Origin: Parus major
Taxonomy: Eukaryota > Chordata > Aves > Passeriformes > Paridae
NCBI RefSeq assembly: GCF_001522545.3
Contig: NC_031769.1
Location: 135,548,105-135,612,104 of the forward strand
DNA: 64,000 bases
Direction: 5' to 3'
Shown: piece by piece, positions 13,146-26,931 of the stretch
How the letters are laid out: each line of letters begins with the position of its first letter
Numbering within the stretch: position 1 is the first letter of the stretch
Translations under genes and position numbers: made by a program
The notes under the pieces: generated by a model
Database searches by the model: none
What the model saw: only the letters and a program-made list of their open reading frames with translations
What the model was told of the DNA's origin: nothing

Positions 13146-14104
13146 TACTTTTCCACCTACCTAAGAAATAATTTTTAAAGAGTAAATGTCCATCAGAACT
13201 CAAAAGATGATTTATAATTTCATAGAAGATTATGAGAAAGACAAGGAAATGTATTTACTTTAGCAATTCACTGCAAAAAAAATGTTCAGTATTTGAATTC
13301 CTGTGCAGTGTATGTGTAAAGATTTGTGACAACCCCAGAGAATTTGTCAGTTTGCTATTCACTCTATATGATTAGACATTATGAAATGTTGTCCCTTTTT
13401 TTTTTTTAAGATACCAGAGGGTATTTAGCATATTGATTACTTAAGCATCATTCAGGAGTTAGAAATGTATATACTACAAACTAGGCTGCTGTACATTGTA
13501 AACTATAGACAAATTCCACCCTGAATACAAAGACTGGATGCCATCTGGTTCTTACTGGCCATTTTAAAATCTGATTTATCCAGGGTTAGCTAATATCTCT
13601 GCATTTTTTTTGTGCAAATTAATAAAAGCTTATAATTTCCCTTTGTATGAACATGTGTGCAGAGTTTTGTGGGTTTTGTATAAAAGCCTTCCTGATATGG
13701 TTGTTGCTCTGCTCAGTGGGTTGCTGGAGATGATGCAGAGACGGCTGAGGGTACTAGAACACTTTTGGTTACACATCTTCCAGGTCTTCTTGCATGGTCT
13801 TGTTGGTCTACTATGAGAGAAAGGACAAAGATAGGGGAAAGATATGAACATAAAGAAACCATAGTATTATTTGGTTGACAGAGGGATCTGCAGTTGTGCA
13901 ATACTGATTAAAGAGGTAGGCACAAGATAAAAGACATTTGGAGAATTTCATAGCTATGGAGGTTTGTGTCTGACACCTTAACGATAACTACATAGTCAGA
14001 ACATTCTGTGAAAGTTAGTGTCGCTTTCTGTTAAGTTTTCATGTAAATGTGTGGTGTAGCTGTCTTCCTACCAATCACTTCTAGAATCTGTGTTTTCATA
14101 CAAT
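13146..14104. other. Non-genic stretch
   Basis: Nothing recognisable on either strand apart from a run of 13 T near 13395-13407. The frames near 13610-13900 overlap each other on both strands and have no family motif. Confidence 0.5.
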
Positions 14105-14170
14105 AATTTGGGTTGCAAGAGACATTAAAAATCACCTAGTTCCAACCTTCCTGCCATGGTCTCCATAATG
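14105..14170 (-). mobile_element. CR1 LINE 3'-end fragment (minus strand)
   Basis: TTTGGGTTGCAAGAGACATT, then CACCTAGTTCCAACC and CTGCCATGG, follow the reverse complement of the CR1 3' end, whose usual form has GGTTGGAAGGGACCTT, a CTAGTTCCAACCCC block and CTGCCATGGGCAGG. The terminal octamers have decayed. Similarity fades after about 14170, although CACCTTCC near 14180 may be a continuation. It is an old fragment with approximate ends. Confidence 0.7.
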
Positions 14171-14279
14171 CTAAGCAACACCTTCCTAGCTGTCCTTCCG
14201 AAAGAGCCTGTATCCTTCCACTCTGACACTCCTAGGAGTCACACCAGTACATCTCCATGATTCCAGTAAGGTGGTAGCC

Positions 14280-14780
14280 CTGCAGGTGTGTGCGTGTCAC
14301 TAGCTCCTCCTGTTTTTTCTTCATGCTGTGTGTATTTCCATAGAGACGTTTAAGCTGGGCCCCAGAGAAGCTGCCTTATTGTCTGGAGTGGCTGGAATTC
14401 TTTTCTGTTTCTCTTTGTGTGAGAAGAGATCTCCTGCTGATCTGTAACCCTGCTCTAGGCTCTGGGCATCTCATTTTGTCACTGTCTGACAGGGGTGGGA
14501 TGGTTGAAGTCTGTGACCAAAGATGTTTTTCCTCTTCTCTGACAGATGGGCCCCAGCAGAACTGTCCCAGGTCCTGGTAACAGCCCTGATAGAAGGAAAG
14601 GAGCTCACCCCCTGAGAAGAGGGCAACAGGCCAGCATGGGATGCCTCCATCCTTCTCAGAAGAGTCACCTGCTGCCTTGGCTTTATGTAGTTATCATGGT
14701 TGCTAGACTGGGAGGAGATGAGGCTGCCTTAGCTCCAGCATCTTTCCTGATGTTGTGACTCTGCAGAGTGGCAAAGTGAT
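14280..14780. repeat. GC-richer unclassified block, possible retroelement remnant
   Basis: This block of about 500 bp is clearly richer in G+C than its flanks and holds short overlapping frames on both strands without a recognisable domain. Its compositional jump and its position just after a CR1 tail suggest an old LTR-retroelement piece. No LTR ends, primer-binding site or coding motif could be shown, so this remains a guess. A single-copy conserved segment is the main alternative. Confidence 0.3.
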
Positions 14781-17700
14781 TATCCCTCTAGGTGAGCTTC
14801 TATGGAAAATAATTGAGTATTTTCTGTCTCAGACTGGGCATAAAATGATGTTTTGTGTCCTAATACATGGACAAAATACTCTTTGCTCCATTTTCTCTAT
14901 GCCATTTTGTATTCACATTTCTTCTACACTACAAAAAGAGGGCTTGGAAACAAACCAACTAACCAAGACAGTGTGCTGCTGGTTTTTTATTTTATCTTCC
15001 AAAAATATTGGTATTCCACAAGGTTGAAATTTGCATCCAAACAGCATAGGGGGATTTATACTGGTAAAAGGTCTATTAGTTCATTCATGAATTGATGGAA
15101 TCCTGAAGCACCAAGGAAATCATTGTATGTATTTGGATACTGGAGTTTGCATTGTAAAGGGAACACTGAAAATTTATATATAAATTTAAATCAAAATATC
15201 TTTATGGATACAGTTGCTGAAATATCTACTGGATTGAGTAAATTTGTCTGGTTGAATAAAAAATTAAAAAGAAACATAGTTAGAGAAATGCAACCTCTAA
15301 GCAAAAATTTCAGTGCTGAGAATGGTCAATGGCAAGGAAAGAGTTCCACAGAAAAGACATCAAACGGACTATTGCAAAGGAAGAAGAAAGAATAAGTCTC
15401 TGAGAAGTTATATTTTACTAGATTATAACCAAAGTGTAGAAAAAATTCTGTGCAGTGAATGAAAAATCTCAAATTTTAAAAACTTTCCTCTTGAAATATT
15501 TTACCTGTTTTTTTTTAGTTTAAATTCTGTACTGCCTAACTTTCTTAATACAGACTTGAAAAGTGAATAGCAACACTATCAGAGCTGAGCTGGATCATCT
15601 GGGACTGACTTAGATCAATTCTACAGTGTCCTAGTGGTGTCAGAATTGTGGAATTTCCCCTTTTAGAAGTACCTGAGTGAAACTTAGCTTGTGAGGGCTG
15701 CACACAGAAAGAAAGGCAGCTTCACAGCTGTCTGAATATCAAGTAATACCATCATTACTGGAGAATGGGACTTCTGGTGGAAATAAACTAGCTGGTGGGA
15801 AGGAGAGGACATTAATGTTCACAAAAATTTGGGATAGAAAGAAGGTGTAAAATGCAGGGATCAATTTTGAAATATCAATCAATGGTCCTGTACTATTAGA
15901 TGGTGTTGCTACATGTCATATTATGAGTGGATACTAATACTAAATACATGCTATTGGTGGATAATAATACTAATACATTCTAAATTTTTCCTTATGTTAA
16001 GGAGACAGTGTCCCTCTCCCATCATCAATTATTCAAAATTTCCTATGGGACTTCTTAGCACTCAGAACTCCTCATGGCATAAATTATTTGACAACTTGAC
16101 CCTAAAAATTTGGAAAGCCTCCAGAATGTGATTTTCTAGTAACTAAGCTTCACATTGCTAAAGCACTAGAAGACTATTGAGGATGTTTTGCTCCCCAAAA
16201 GGAGGACATATGTCCCCCATACTGAAGGACATTTCTAATCTTTTAACTTTCATTTGTTCATCTCCACAATATAGAGCAGACTGAAGCATATTAGCTACTG
16301 TTCATGGTAAGAAGTCCAGTTTGGAATTCACAGCACTTGCTTGAAATATGTGTGATGCTTTATTTGTGACAGAGGTGTCTTGAGACTAAATCCAAACCTG
16401 TTGAAACATTTTTGAATACTGGGTGAAAACAAGTTATCAAGAACAGCTTGAAAGTAGAATTCAACCTCTGAAGTGTAAGGTTTTCCAGCTGTGTCAATAC
16501 AACTTTTCATAAGAAACAATATTGATAATAATGTAATTAATAAAGTCTTCACACAGTTCAGCCTCAGTGTACTTTTGGAACCTCATGGGATTCCACTGCA
16601 TTCAAGGATGCTTGAGTTTAAGTAACGGCAATTTTGAAGTTAAAGGAAAATATTTAAAATATTTAGTTAGTGTATCATCACTTGAATATTCTATAGAATA
16701 TTTATTTTATTTATCATCACTTGAAATTTCTATTTCTACCAGGATGTAGGATGTCTCTGCAGGTAGACACAGATGAAAGATAGACTAGTCTAGAAGTTCT
16801 AGGAGAATTTTTCCTTTAAATAATTGACTGCTTTGAGTTTCAGAATTTATGCTTACTTCTTTTTCATATGGAGACTTCTGTCAACACAAAAACAAAAAGC
16901 ATCTTGGAACATCCTTCAAAAGCATATTTTTATTGTAGTCTAATACATACAAAGTAAGGGAAAGCCAGACTTGGTGTTAATAAAAAATTTCAGGCTTTCA
17001 CTTTCAGATAAAATATGTATGAGGTAGTAACACATATCTGAGAGGTAACTTACTTTTTCAATCACTGTGATAATTCTGTGAAACATTCATGTTGTGAGAT
17101 ACTTGTCTTACATAATTAGATATTGACATTCTTTCCTTTGCCTTTAACATCTCCTATAGAAAGCTGAAAATAAGATTGAAAAGTAAAAGCTAATGTATCT
17201 TCCTTATAGGAAGAATTCACTATCTCACATTTAAAAGCAAAAAATGGTGCTAAAAATGTTCTTTTTGAATATAATATCTAAATAATTCTTTGAAATTCAA
17301 TATAGACTGTTGAAAGTATAATGAATATGAATATATTTTCATTTTGATGAAAATTTTTCTATTTTCTCTTTTATTGTGCTTTCATTAAACACTTGAGTTG
17401 CAAAGCCTTACAAAGTAATTTTTCAACTTTACCCAGAGTGCCATCTAATGGTACTGCTGTCTCAGATGAAAAAAACCCAAGTGTGGGTCATATTGAAGAT
17501 TGCAATTTAAGGTACAAATGAATTACATCATTGTGTTGGAATGCAGCCATCAATTTGTTCAGCAAGTAGAGCAGGGTAGAGATGAAGTGATCCAGTCTTT
17601 ATAATGTTTTCTCATTGGATTAATTAATCATCAACTTAAGTTCTGCTATTTTAGTGAAACAATAAGACTACAATATGAAAATTAAATAAGAACATCGGTA

Positions 17701-20235
17701 GAATACTCTCACTGTCTTTTCCTTCATCATCCTTTTTTCTTCTCTTTTGCATTGCATCTTTCTCTAAATTTCTGAATGTTACTTCACTACTCTAAAGCAC
17801 AACATAAATTTCAGCTCCAGGGATCTATATAATTGAAGCCACTGAATAATCAGAAAATTTAGACTTTTCTAACTTAATTTGTTCTGTGAAACACCTTACA
17901 TGTATGTGATACCTTTAAAACTTACTATTAATATGACACAAAGCTCCAGCTGATGACTACAGGAGATGCCTAAAATTAATTACTTCAGTTTTGCACAGAT
18001 CCTTTTGTTTTGGCACCTTATCTGCCATTAGAGTTTGCATTTATTATAAATTTAGATGTACTAATGCCTGTGGTAACATATCAGTCAGTCTCACTTGACA
18101 GTGAGACAAAATTCAGCTTGAAAAAGCTTGTACTGTATAACACTTTGGCCCATTATATTCCATTTACTTTTATTGTAGCCAGGGAGACCTAAGTTCATCT
18201 CAAAACAGATTCAGATTTCAAAGAAAAAATACAGTGCTAATAATGCACTTTATGTTGCTCCCCAGATAATGGTTTAAAAATTGAATTGATTTTTTTTTTT
18301 ATATATCACATCCAATTTTATTCTTCTCAATATAAGAAATACATTGTTGAGATTGAAAGGGAGCAAACAAAATGATGCAGGTCTGCAAGTCTGAATTACA
18401 AAGAAAGATTTGCTGGTATACTTTAGAAAATAGAATTCCAAGGAAAGACCGTGTAGACTTAGAAATAAGATTCTGAAAGAAAAGAACACACTAGCTTACA
18501 TGAAATGTTTAATAAAAAAAAAATGTAAAGAGATAGTTACTGGGCTAAATGACAGAATATGGCAAAGAAATTATATAATCCACAAATTTTACAAAATACT
18601 TACACCCAATCAGTTTAATAAACCAATTTAGTGACAAGATAGACATACAGAAAAATCAAAATTTAAAAGATACCATGTTGATGGAGTAATAGAAAAATAC
18701 ACCAAGGTACTGCATACTAAGATGTCATGTAGACAACCTCCTAGGTACCAACAGGAGGTGGACAACAAAGTGTGGATATGTGGAACTGTGAACTCCTTTG
18801 ACTAGTACATTGTATCCTTCACAGGTGCTTAGAAAGCAAAATAGGATGAAGACTTCATCCTCTTCATGTCCTCATGAAAACTATTAATTAAATTCTGAAT
18901 GTGACTGTAAGTTTATATTTGTCTCCTCTCTGTATGTCCAAGCATTCCTGATCCCTGAAGTGTTCCATGTTCATTTCATGATGAGTATATTAAACTGGAA
19001 CACCCTCACTCCCCATGCCGCATTTTTATAAATCACTAATTCAGTCTGAGTCTTAATATATTTCATTCTTTCTTCTTGATATAAAGACAAATTTTATAAA
19101 AAGTACAGGAGCTTTGGGTCCTCTTTACACACATTTGCACTCACAAAATATAAAGTGCTTTTAAAATTCAACACAGAAATTTTAGGATAAAAGTCTTGAC
19201 AGCCATAAGATATGCTGCACCAGGAACAAAAAATTCCAGGCATTTCACAAGAGTAAAATAGTCTAAGCTTTATTTTGGATTGGTCTTCAGATGGAAAATT
19301 TCCTACAAGAAAGGAGAAATTTTATAGCTCTTGGACTGCATACCTGAAAATACAACTTATGGCAGATAAGGCCATGATATGAAATTACTGGATCCATTCA
19401 AATCCATTTGTTTTAGAGGGATTTTCTCAGTGGAAGAAAATAAAATCTATTGTACAATGTTAAAAATATGGAGTCTCAAATACCATTTTTTATTCATTTT
19501 TATATACCATTATGGCTTTACAAAGGAAAAACAGAATAGATGTAGGAAATAGATGCAATGAATTTAAAAGTGGGTAATGTGATATAGTGATTTTATCATA
19601 CAGTTTCTTATAGTCTGATAGATATTATTCTTGCATAGTACTGTGGTATGATTTTTCAGGTTTACCTTGAAGTGTGACTAGATCTTGAATAACTTATTCC
19701 AGAAATGTATGCATTATTTTCCTGGACTACTACTTGTTATTTTACTGATCTTGAGTTTGAAATAGCTCCTAGAGAAGAATGATGATTACCTTCACACCTG
19801 CTGAATTTTTCATCTGCATTATCTTTCTGAAAGAATCATCACAAAGACCTGTGATAGCACTAGCTATTTACATAAAGTTCACTGCAAAAAATCTGCTAAT
19901 TCAGATGCACAGAGGATCATTGCTTTTCCCTCATAAAAGGAATAAAAGAGAAGTGCAGGTATTTTGTCTGAAGATGATGTTAAACCTTCTACTTTAGAGA
20001 TAGATCCTTATTTCACACTTTTTTTTTAATCTGTTGTCCACTGTTTGCCATTTACTTTAACACTGGTTGCACCTTTGAGCACAGGTAGGAAGTGAAGTGA
20101 AAATGTGTTGGCATAAGGGAAGGTTGTACAAGAATTTCCATGTCTATGCTGTTTGTATGTGTATTACATCAGTGTTCTCCTTTTTATACTTTCCACAGGC
20201 TTGAATTGAATGCTGTTGCGCTCGTGGTCAGAATG
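14781..20235. other. Non-genic stretch
   Basis: No gene, RNA or clear transposon was seen. Small structures are an imperfect duplication around 15925-15980 and a repeat and palindrome pair at 16673-16725. The rest is AT-rich unique sequence. Confidence 0.5.
16673..16725. repeat. Direct repeat flanking an 18-bp perfect palindrome
   Basis: The 14-mer TATCATCACTTGAA occurs at 16673-16686 and again at 16712-16725. Between the copies, overlapping the first by two bases, is the perfect palindrome AATATTCTATAGAATATT at 16685-16702. No protein-coding context is present. It may be chance in AT-rich DNA or the scar of a small insertion or duplication. Confidence 0.85.
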
Positions 20236-20239
20236 CCTG

Positions 20240-20275
20240 TTTAAACAAAAAAAAAAACCAGCAAACAAACAAAAG
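20240..20275. repeat. A-rich / AAAC low-complexity tract
   Basis: A run of A followed by CAAACAAACAAAAG-type units. No transposon body ending in this tract was recognised on either side, so it is not called as a retroposon tail. Confidence 0.8.
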
Positions 20276-21285
20276 CTAATTTATTGAGATCTTTTGAAAA
20301 CTGTAATGGGAATTGAATTTCTGTGACAGGATGGTTGGTCACAGTCCAGAGGGTGATGGGAGTCTTTGTTGCAAGAGTCCTTGCAATGACATCCAGCTGG
20401 ATTGAATGGGGCTCCTCAAATCGCTGATCTGCTCTGTTCTTATGTCCAGCTGGGCTGTGGTCCCACATGACCCCCACAGCACATGCATGATTTGTTTCTG
20501 TTATTTGTATTAAGCTTTGTGCAAAGCATCTCTGAACTGTTTCATTTATTTGAGGAGGATTGTCTTATGTGAATATTTTGCATCTGCAAGCACAGTTTCT
20601 ACAGACTATTTACAAGAACCGTTTTTATGTATGATTTCCATCAGTTTTATATTAGGAATGGCCATGGCTGTCTCTGGGCACATTCTCCGCCCAGGAGGTT
20701 CATCAACCACACAAACAGTACCTGTCAGTCAGTGCAGGGGCAGCAGAAGGTGCTGGGGGAATCTTCATGACTGCCTGAATCTCGGGTTGTGGCAGATGAG
20801 TCCTTTGTCTCAGGCCAGTTTTTTGGCTATTCTATGCAGACAAAGTGGGGAGCTCCTAGTTCATCCAACAGGAAACAGATAACCAAGGGCTGTGGATGCA
20901 TACACAGGCATCCCAATAAGCTGCTGCTATTCCACAGCTGTAGCTTAAATTCTGCAGGTTTTGCCACAAGACTGTCCTAAGAGAAGGCTGTCTTCAGTGT
21001 AAGTGGTTTGAAACTTGAGTCAATGGCTTTCTTGGTTTCCACAATTAAAAAAAAATCCCTATCTGTTTAATATAAATAGAACTATTTATAATTTTATACT
21101 GTAACAGAGAAGGTTAATAGTGATGAGACACATCTCTAGAAAATCTCTTCCACTACTAATATCTGCACATGAGTAAAAGGAAGGATTTATATGTGGATCT
21201 TCTCCTTGGAAGAGATGTAATTTGAGCAATCTGTCCTTTAGCAGCAAGCAACAGAGATGCTTGTCTACAAATCCTATTAATAATA
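20276..21285. other. Non-genic stretch with a GC-richer patch
   Basis: No recognisable gene. The longest frame (20517-20882, 121 codons, plus) has no family motif. The interval 20650-20990 is richer in G+C than its surroundings and contains almost no simple sequence; it could be an old repeat or a conserved segment. Confidence 0.4.
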
Positions 21286-21332
21286 AGCTTCAAAAAGCTT
21301 CAAATAAGCTTCAGACCTATGTATATAGGTCT
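21286..21332. repeat. AAGCTTCA triplet and short hairpin
   Basis: Three AAGCTTCA units occur within 21287-21313. They are followed immediately by AGACCTATGTATATAGGTCT (21313-21332), an 8-bp perfect inverted repeat around a 4-base loop. No T-run follows on either side and no gene is adjacent, so a transcriptional role is not supported. Confidence 0.8.
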
Positions 21333-24300
21333 ATATGCAGACATTTTTATTCATCCAATGAATGAATATTTGTAAAAATAGGTGTGCTCAGAAGTAAATA
21401 AATAAACTACCGAATTGAAAAAGGATTCAAAGACTGTAAGTTCCAATATCTTTTACATTCACAGGCTGACTTACACTGATGTCATAAGCAGCTTTATTTC
21501 ATATTTGTAGCTCATCTAAATCATGATCTTTTGTAATTGCATACTTAAGGGACTCAAAAGCATTCTCAAGAGAGCTCATCTTAAGTACACTGAAATAAAA
21601 GCTGGAAATGTACCAGGTTCCCAAATATCTTTTAACTTCAGAAAGACATCCACATGAAGTGCTCACAGCTTTGAGCAGTGGGGGCAAGGTGAAAATCGTG
21701 ATCTCTGTGCAACTGTGAACTCTGTTGTGGTGATTGACTCAATAAATGTATGAAGTTGTTTGCAAACACCATCATAGGTCTTATTTCTACAGGCTTCACC
21801 TGAAAGTTGGTAACATTTTTTGTCAATTGTTTCCATTCTATGAATTCTCTATACTTTTACAACATAAATTTAAGAATGTGTTAAATAAGAAAAATTTAAA
21901 TATGCTCTTCTGGATGAATGAACAAAAGTTAGATAATAAATTATTTTGGTTATTGAATGGAATGGGACTAATATTTCCATGAACTAATAATTTTGGTGTG
22001 ATGCACTATTACACCAACCATATGCTTTGTCATATATGCTCACCTAGTCATCAGTTCAGTATTATTTCATTTTATATCTTGTTGTAGAACTGTTCATAGA
22101 TTAACCAAGTTATAGTGGATTAAAAACCAAAATATGAACATTATTCTCAATTGTACAGTGCTAGAGTTGCAAGGGACAGGGGGATAATATTTTCACCAAG
22201 ATAATATGAACTTCACGAGTATCTAACATTCAACTATCATTTTTATGCATTTCAGTTAATTTTGAAAGTATTAGACTTATCTCCAAATGTTTTTTTCCTG
22301 TCTTGATTTCTTTGTTCTTTGTTTCGAATGTAACTTTTTATTTTTCATTTCTTCAAATATACACACTGATATGAAAGAAACTTGCCTGTGTATTTTAACA
22401 AAATGATTTGTTGATGATTACTGCACATGAGACTCTCTTACTCTGTGATTACAACATATATGACAGCAGCTGAAGCACTAAATAAGAACAGATTAAAAAA
22501 GTTATTATGAGATGGAAGATGATGATTCTGTGAACATAATGTATTGAATCCCAAATGCAGTCATAGTTCTGTTATATACTCAAGTTGGAGGTCCTTCTAG
22601 TTTGGGCATCTAGGCTTATTAAGTAGGTAAGAATGAACATTTTTTCTTTCAGATGCTCACACAGATAAATTGTTCACTTAATTTTTCTTTTTTCCTGCCC
22701 AAATGTGAATATCCTGATTACAGGGTGGTACATCAGTTAAGACCTTGCTACCTGCTTTGCCTGACTTTTTGGTGCAAATATTTTCTTGTTGACAATCTTT
22801 TTCCATGTATTTCTCTTCACAGCAACTCTTCCATATTGATTGGATTCACAAATCTTTCATTGTTTTCACTGTGTTCTTCATGCATTCTTATTCAATTGTC
22901 CCCCTTACACAGCAATCTGCATGATTCTTTCCATATCTTTAAAAACAGAAAATCTTCACATGCAACTTCTATCAAAAGCTTTTAGTTTACTCATCTGTCC
23001 AGTTCAGAGCAGGTCAAATTTCCTGCTCATGTTACCATATTGTTTCTACTTGTCTCCCAGACAGTACCTACTAATCATTTACAGGCTGAATCAAAAGTCC
23101 AGGCCTAATACTCTTATCCTTTGTAGGGGACTGACTTTTTTCCTTATCTCAGATACCAAGTTCCCTTCGCTTACTGTTCCCCCAGCCTCACTCAGAATAT
23201 TGCTCTGCATCAGAGATAAATAAAAGAGCAAAATGCAAGTCCCATGATTATTTATCATCTCTCTGAAAATGTTTCCTGCTAAACCATGACCAAATGACAA
23301 TTTACCTGAGCATCTGTAGACATGTTTAACATCTTATTCATGTCATTGAATTGCATCTTGCCCCTCAAGATGCCTGGCTCAATGCAAATAAAATTTGCAT
23401 AGAGAATATATCCAGTAATTGTGGATAAATGGTACAGAACCTCAGTAGAACATGCTGTCAATTATTAAAGAAAATATCTAATAAATATTTGAGTAGCTAA
23501 AACTGAAAATCATAAAACTATTGTTAACATAATTTACATTTGCATATGGATACAAAATCAAAACTTAATATTTTTTTTTCATAAAATGGTGTTGGACATC
23601 TGTGCTTAATTCCAAGAACATTTATCTTGTTTCAGTTACCTCTGTAAAACTGATTTTAATTTTATTATTACTAATTAATGAATGGATGAAATCTTTCACT
23701 GTTCATTCATGCAATAATCCTATCAAAATTAGTGTTCTTGTACCTGTTTTACATTAACATAGTCCAAGTGATTTAATGTTAAATTAGAGAGTTATGTCTA
23801 AGGAGACTGCTATCACAGTACAAGAGACAAATGTCATGCCATTACTCAATACTAAAAACCTATGAAAAGGTGATGAGTATTATAGTGAGTGAGGTAAGTA
23901 TAACTTCTGAGAAAAACTTGCAAGTTTTACGTTGAGATTAAAAAAAAAAATAAGATCACATAAATTGGACATAAGCCTTCAAAACAACACATACGATAGA
24001 TTTTACTTCTGTACAAAGTTTGTGCTGACCTTCTTCAGAGAGGTGTATGCCATTATCTGTCCTCAAATGCAAAATTACCATTGAGTTAATTGGGAATTTG
24101 GGCTGATGAAGGGCTTTAGAGTATTGTTAATTTAATACTGATGTTTATTTCAGTAATTTAAATTGCAAGATAATGACAAAACAGATTTTTATTTCTGTCA
24201 TAGAAATTCTAGGGTGGTGTTGTAAAGCTATAATGGGGTGGTCAATCTCCTTTCCCCAAGAACTTCTTCTTTTTGGTCCTCCTCCCAAGCAAGGGAACAA

Positions 24301-24852
24301 ACCCCAAACCCAAATCACCCATCTCAGCCCTTCTCCCTCCCAGAAGAACCCAAACAAAAAGTTCATTATAGCTTATGGATTTGACTGGCTTATGTACTCT
24401 TTTGTAAAATGTACTGCTGACAGTCTTAATTTTCAACTCATTATCAGTTTTACACAGCCCAGCATGTTGAAAAATACTAAGTATGTTATTAAAAAAAAAT
24501 CCTCTTTCTTCTTAAGGAGGAATCATAATTATACATTCTTACAATGTAAAAGGTTCTGTAACCATGCCATTCCTGGCGTAGCATTGATAGAGTACATTTA
24601 ATAAATCAGGTCTGCAGTTCATTCAGAAATGACAGTACTTGGGCTGTGTTATATTTTCAGCTGTATCTGTATCATGCAGAGTTCTGTTCTGTACCTCAGT
24701 GATTGCCGGTTATAAGACATAAATAAAGGTTAGATAACAATGGCACTTAAAGTGTGCACTTTAAAAAGGTTTGACATCACAGCATTTAAATCACCAGTCT
24801 CTGGCAAGATGCCTCACAGCAGTATGTTGTCTTCTGCTGTCTTAAGTTGGAC
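21333..24852. other. Non-genic stretch, possible conserved element at its end
   Basis: No gene was recognised. The frames at 22653-23300 and 24173-24601 overlap in several phases and on both strands without family motifs. The segment 24600-24830 is free of simple repeats and has balanced composition, as seen in conserved non-coding elements; that is inference only. Confidence 0.45.
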
Positions 24853-24880
24853 TAATAATTCTGCAATAATAATTCTGCAA
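24853..24880. repeat. Perfect 14-bp tandem duplication
   Basis: TAATAATTCTGCAA occurs twice in tandem without a mismatch. It was probably created by replication slippage and is the sort of site that can vary between individuals. Confidence 0.95.
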
Positions 24881-26856
24881 TAAACTTCTCACAATTATGT
24901 GCAGTGCTACAACACAGGTAGAGATAAAGAGCAAGTGTGTTACTTTCCTTTGGTTATTCCAAAACTACTTCATAAACAAACATTTTGTGGTTGGGCATAA
25001 CCCCAGAATTGCACTGCTAGCACGTATGGCAGCAAGAAAAACAAACCCTGAGGCCTGATCTAGGGACCAAGCTGAAGTACAGATGTCCTTACGGTTGTGA
25101 CCTGTCCCCGGGGACTAAGCTAAAGACTAAGAGGAGCATGAAATCAGTGAACATTTGCAGAGTACACTGTGAGAGAGAGTGCCTACTGCCCTTCATTCAC
25201 AAGGACCTTATGGTTGTTCTCTCTGCAAAACAGACTCACCATGGACTGAGAAATAAACTGTACCAAGTAAAACACACACACAGTAAAAAAAAATGTCTTG
25301 CTTTGCGTAACATAATTAGAAGTTTTATCTTCTGGAGGAATGCATCACACTGTGTAGGCATTTATTAACTAGTAATTCAGATACCAAATTTTAGGTATCT
25401 AACTCTAAATTTATTTATTTTCTTGGAATCATATATATAACCAAAGTTTCAAAGAGCAGACTGCACTTCCATCTCATTCTGCACAAAACCCAAAATAGGT
25501 GGTGTGAACCCACTGGTAAACACACAAGCTGCCACTGTTCATAAGGCCAATCTGATGATGAGTATGTTATTGAAGCTGAAATGGTCTGCCATAAAAGGGA
25601 TATCAGCACTACTGTGCTTTCCACACTGCTGTGCCAGTATCCATTTGCTTGGTGATGGAGCATTGAAACTGCTCTCACTTGCAGTCAATTCTTATTAGAG
25701 ACAGTGGAAATTTAGCATGATTTTACATTGTTACAAACTTCTATTGTTCATAGTTCATCAACTACACATGGGCTGCCAAGCACTAGCAGTGTTTAATGTT
25801 GCCCTGGTACAGTTTTAAATAAAATGTTTATTATCATAAGCAGAAACCAGAGTTTACAGAAGGTAGAATGCAAGTGCCATATATTAAACAGTGCTTTATT
25901 GTCACCTCACAATAAAATGTCAGCAGGAGTATTTTTTTATGAGGTTAAAAAGCTATTCAACTTGAAGAATTTTGGAAGGACTTTCAGGCCATGCACGTTA
26001 TTTACACACTTTTTTGGTGCCTGAAATTATCTGGTTTGAGATGGTAGGTGGTTTTGTGTGTTCTTTTCCCTCCCTATTTCTTTTCAATTTATTTCCCCAG
26101 AGAGTATGGGTTAGGCACAGAAGCTGGCTGTCACTGTGACTTGCTTTTTACTCAGCTGTGCAGCTGAGCTGAATAAGGAACAAGGAGAAAAAGTCAGCAA
26201 AGTTGTCTAAAGTCAGTCACTGCCACAGCTGAAACTGGAACATGGAATCATCTTGAGTCCCAGCCTAAATGCTGCAGGACTTGCCTGCTTTTAATTCATT
26301 ACTGTAAATTTTGGAAACTCTCTTGCTATTCTTTTACATTTTACTTATATTTCCATGGGGCAACAGTGGTGGTAGACATGAAGAAACAAAAAACAGACGC
26401 CCCATACTGAGAGCTAGATATTTTGAGCTACTCTATGCAGAAGTCTCTATATTTTTTATACTTGACTCTGCTTATTGTTTAAACTCAAGTTTTGTGAATT
26501 TACTGGAAAACAGTAGAATGGGTCTAATATGGGAATAAAGGTGTAGAATATACCTATGTCTGAGGTATAGAATAGTGAACTGAATGGAGTATATTTTTAA
26601 ATGTTTCTCTTACTGAATAGTGATATATTTTAATGTATCTTAATTCATGGGATTTAAAGAATATTATTTTTAAAAATTCCAACCATACTTCTAATGAAAG
26701 ACAAATAGATTTCTTTTTATTGGCCCCATGTGAAATGCTGATACTACTTTACAATGAGTGAAAATGTATAGTTATTTAATTTCTTGCTTTACTTTTCTAA
26801 ACTACCCTATTGACTGTGGTTTGGATATTATAAGAAGGGTTTATAGTCTCCTTAAG
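24881..26856. other. Non-genic stretch
   Basis: No gene or recognised repeat. Slightly GC-richer patches at 25000-25135 and 26090-26270 could not be classified. Short overlapping frames occur on both strands at 25415-25700, without motifs. Confidence 0.45.
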
Positions 26857-26931
26857 TTTGTTTCGTTTTTTTGTTTGTTTGTTTTGGTTTGGTTTTGTTC
26901 TTGTTGTTGTTGTTGTTTTTGTTTTGTTTTT
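26857..26931. repeat. T/G low-complexity tract
   Basis: T-rich sequence with TTTG tetramer units followed by a short TTG/TGT run near 26899-26918 and more TTTTG units. It is low-complexity DNA with no adjacent transposon body. Confidence 0.9.

Noticed and set aside
12970..13164. Frame with poly-isoleucine
   Set aside because: Translation of the AAT microsatellite and gap.
21313..21332. 8-bp stem hairpin considered as a terminator
   Set aside because: Eukaryotic DNA with no upstream gene and no following T-run.
24173..24601. Longest open frame in the window (142 codons, plus strand)
   Set aside because: Overlapped by frames on the opposite strand, no domain, AT-driven composition, and it includes a poly-K run from an A-tract; not a gene.
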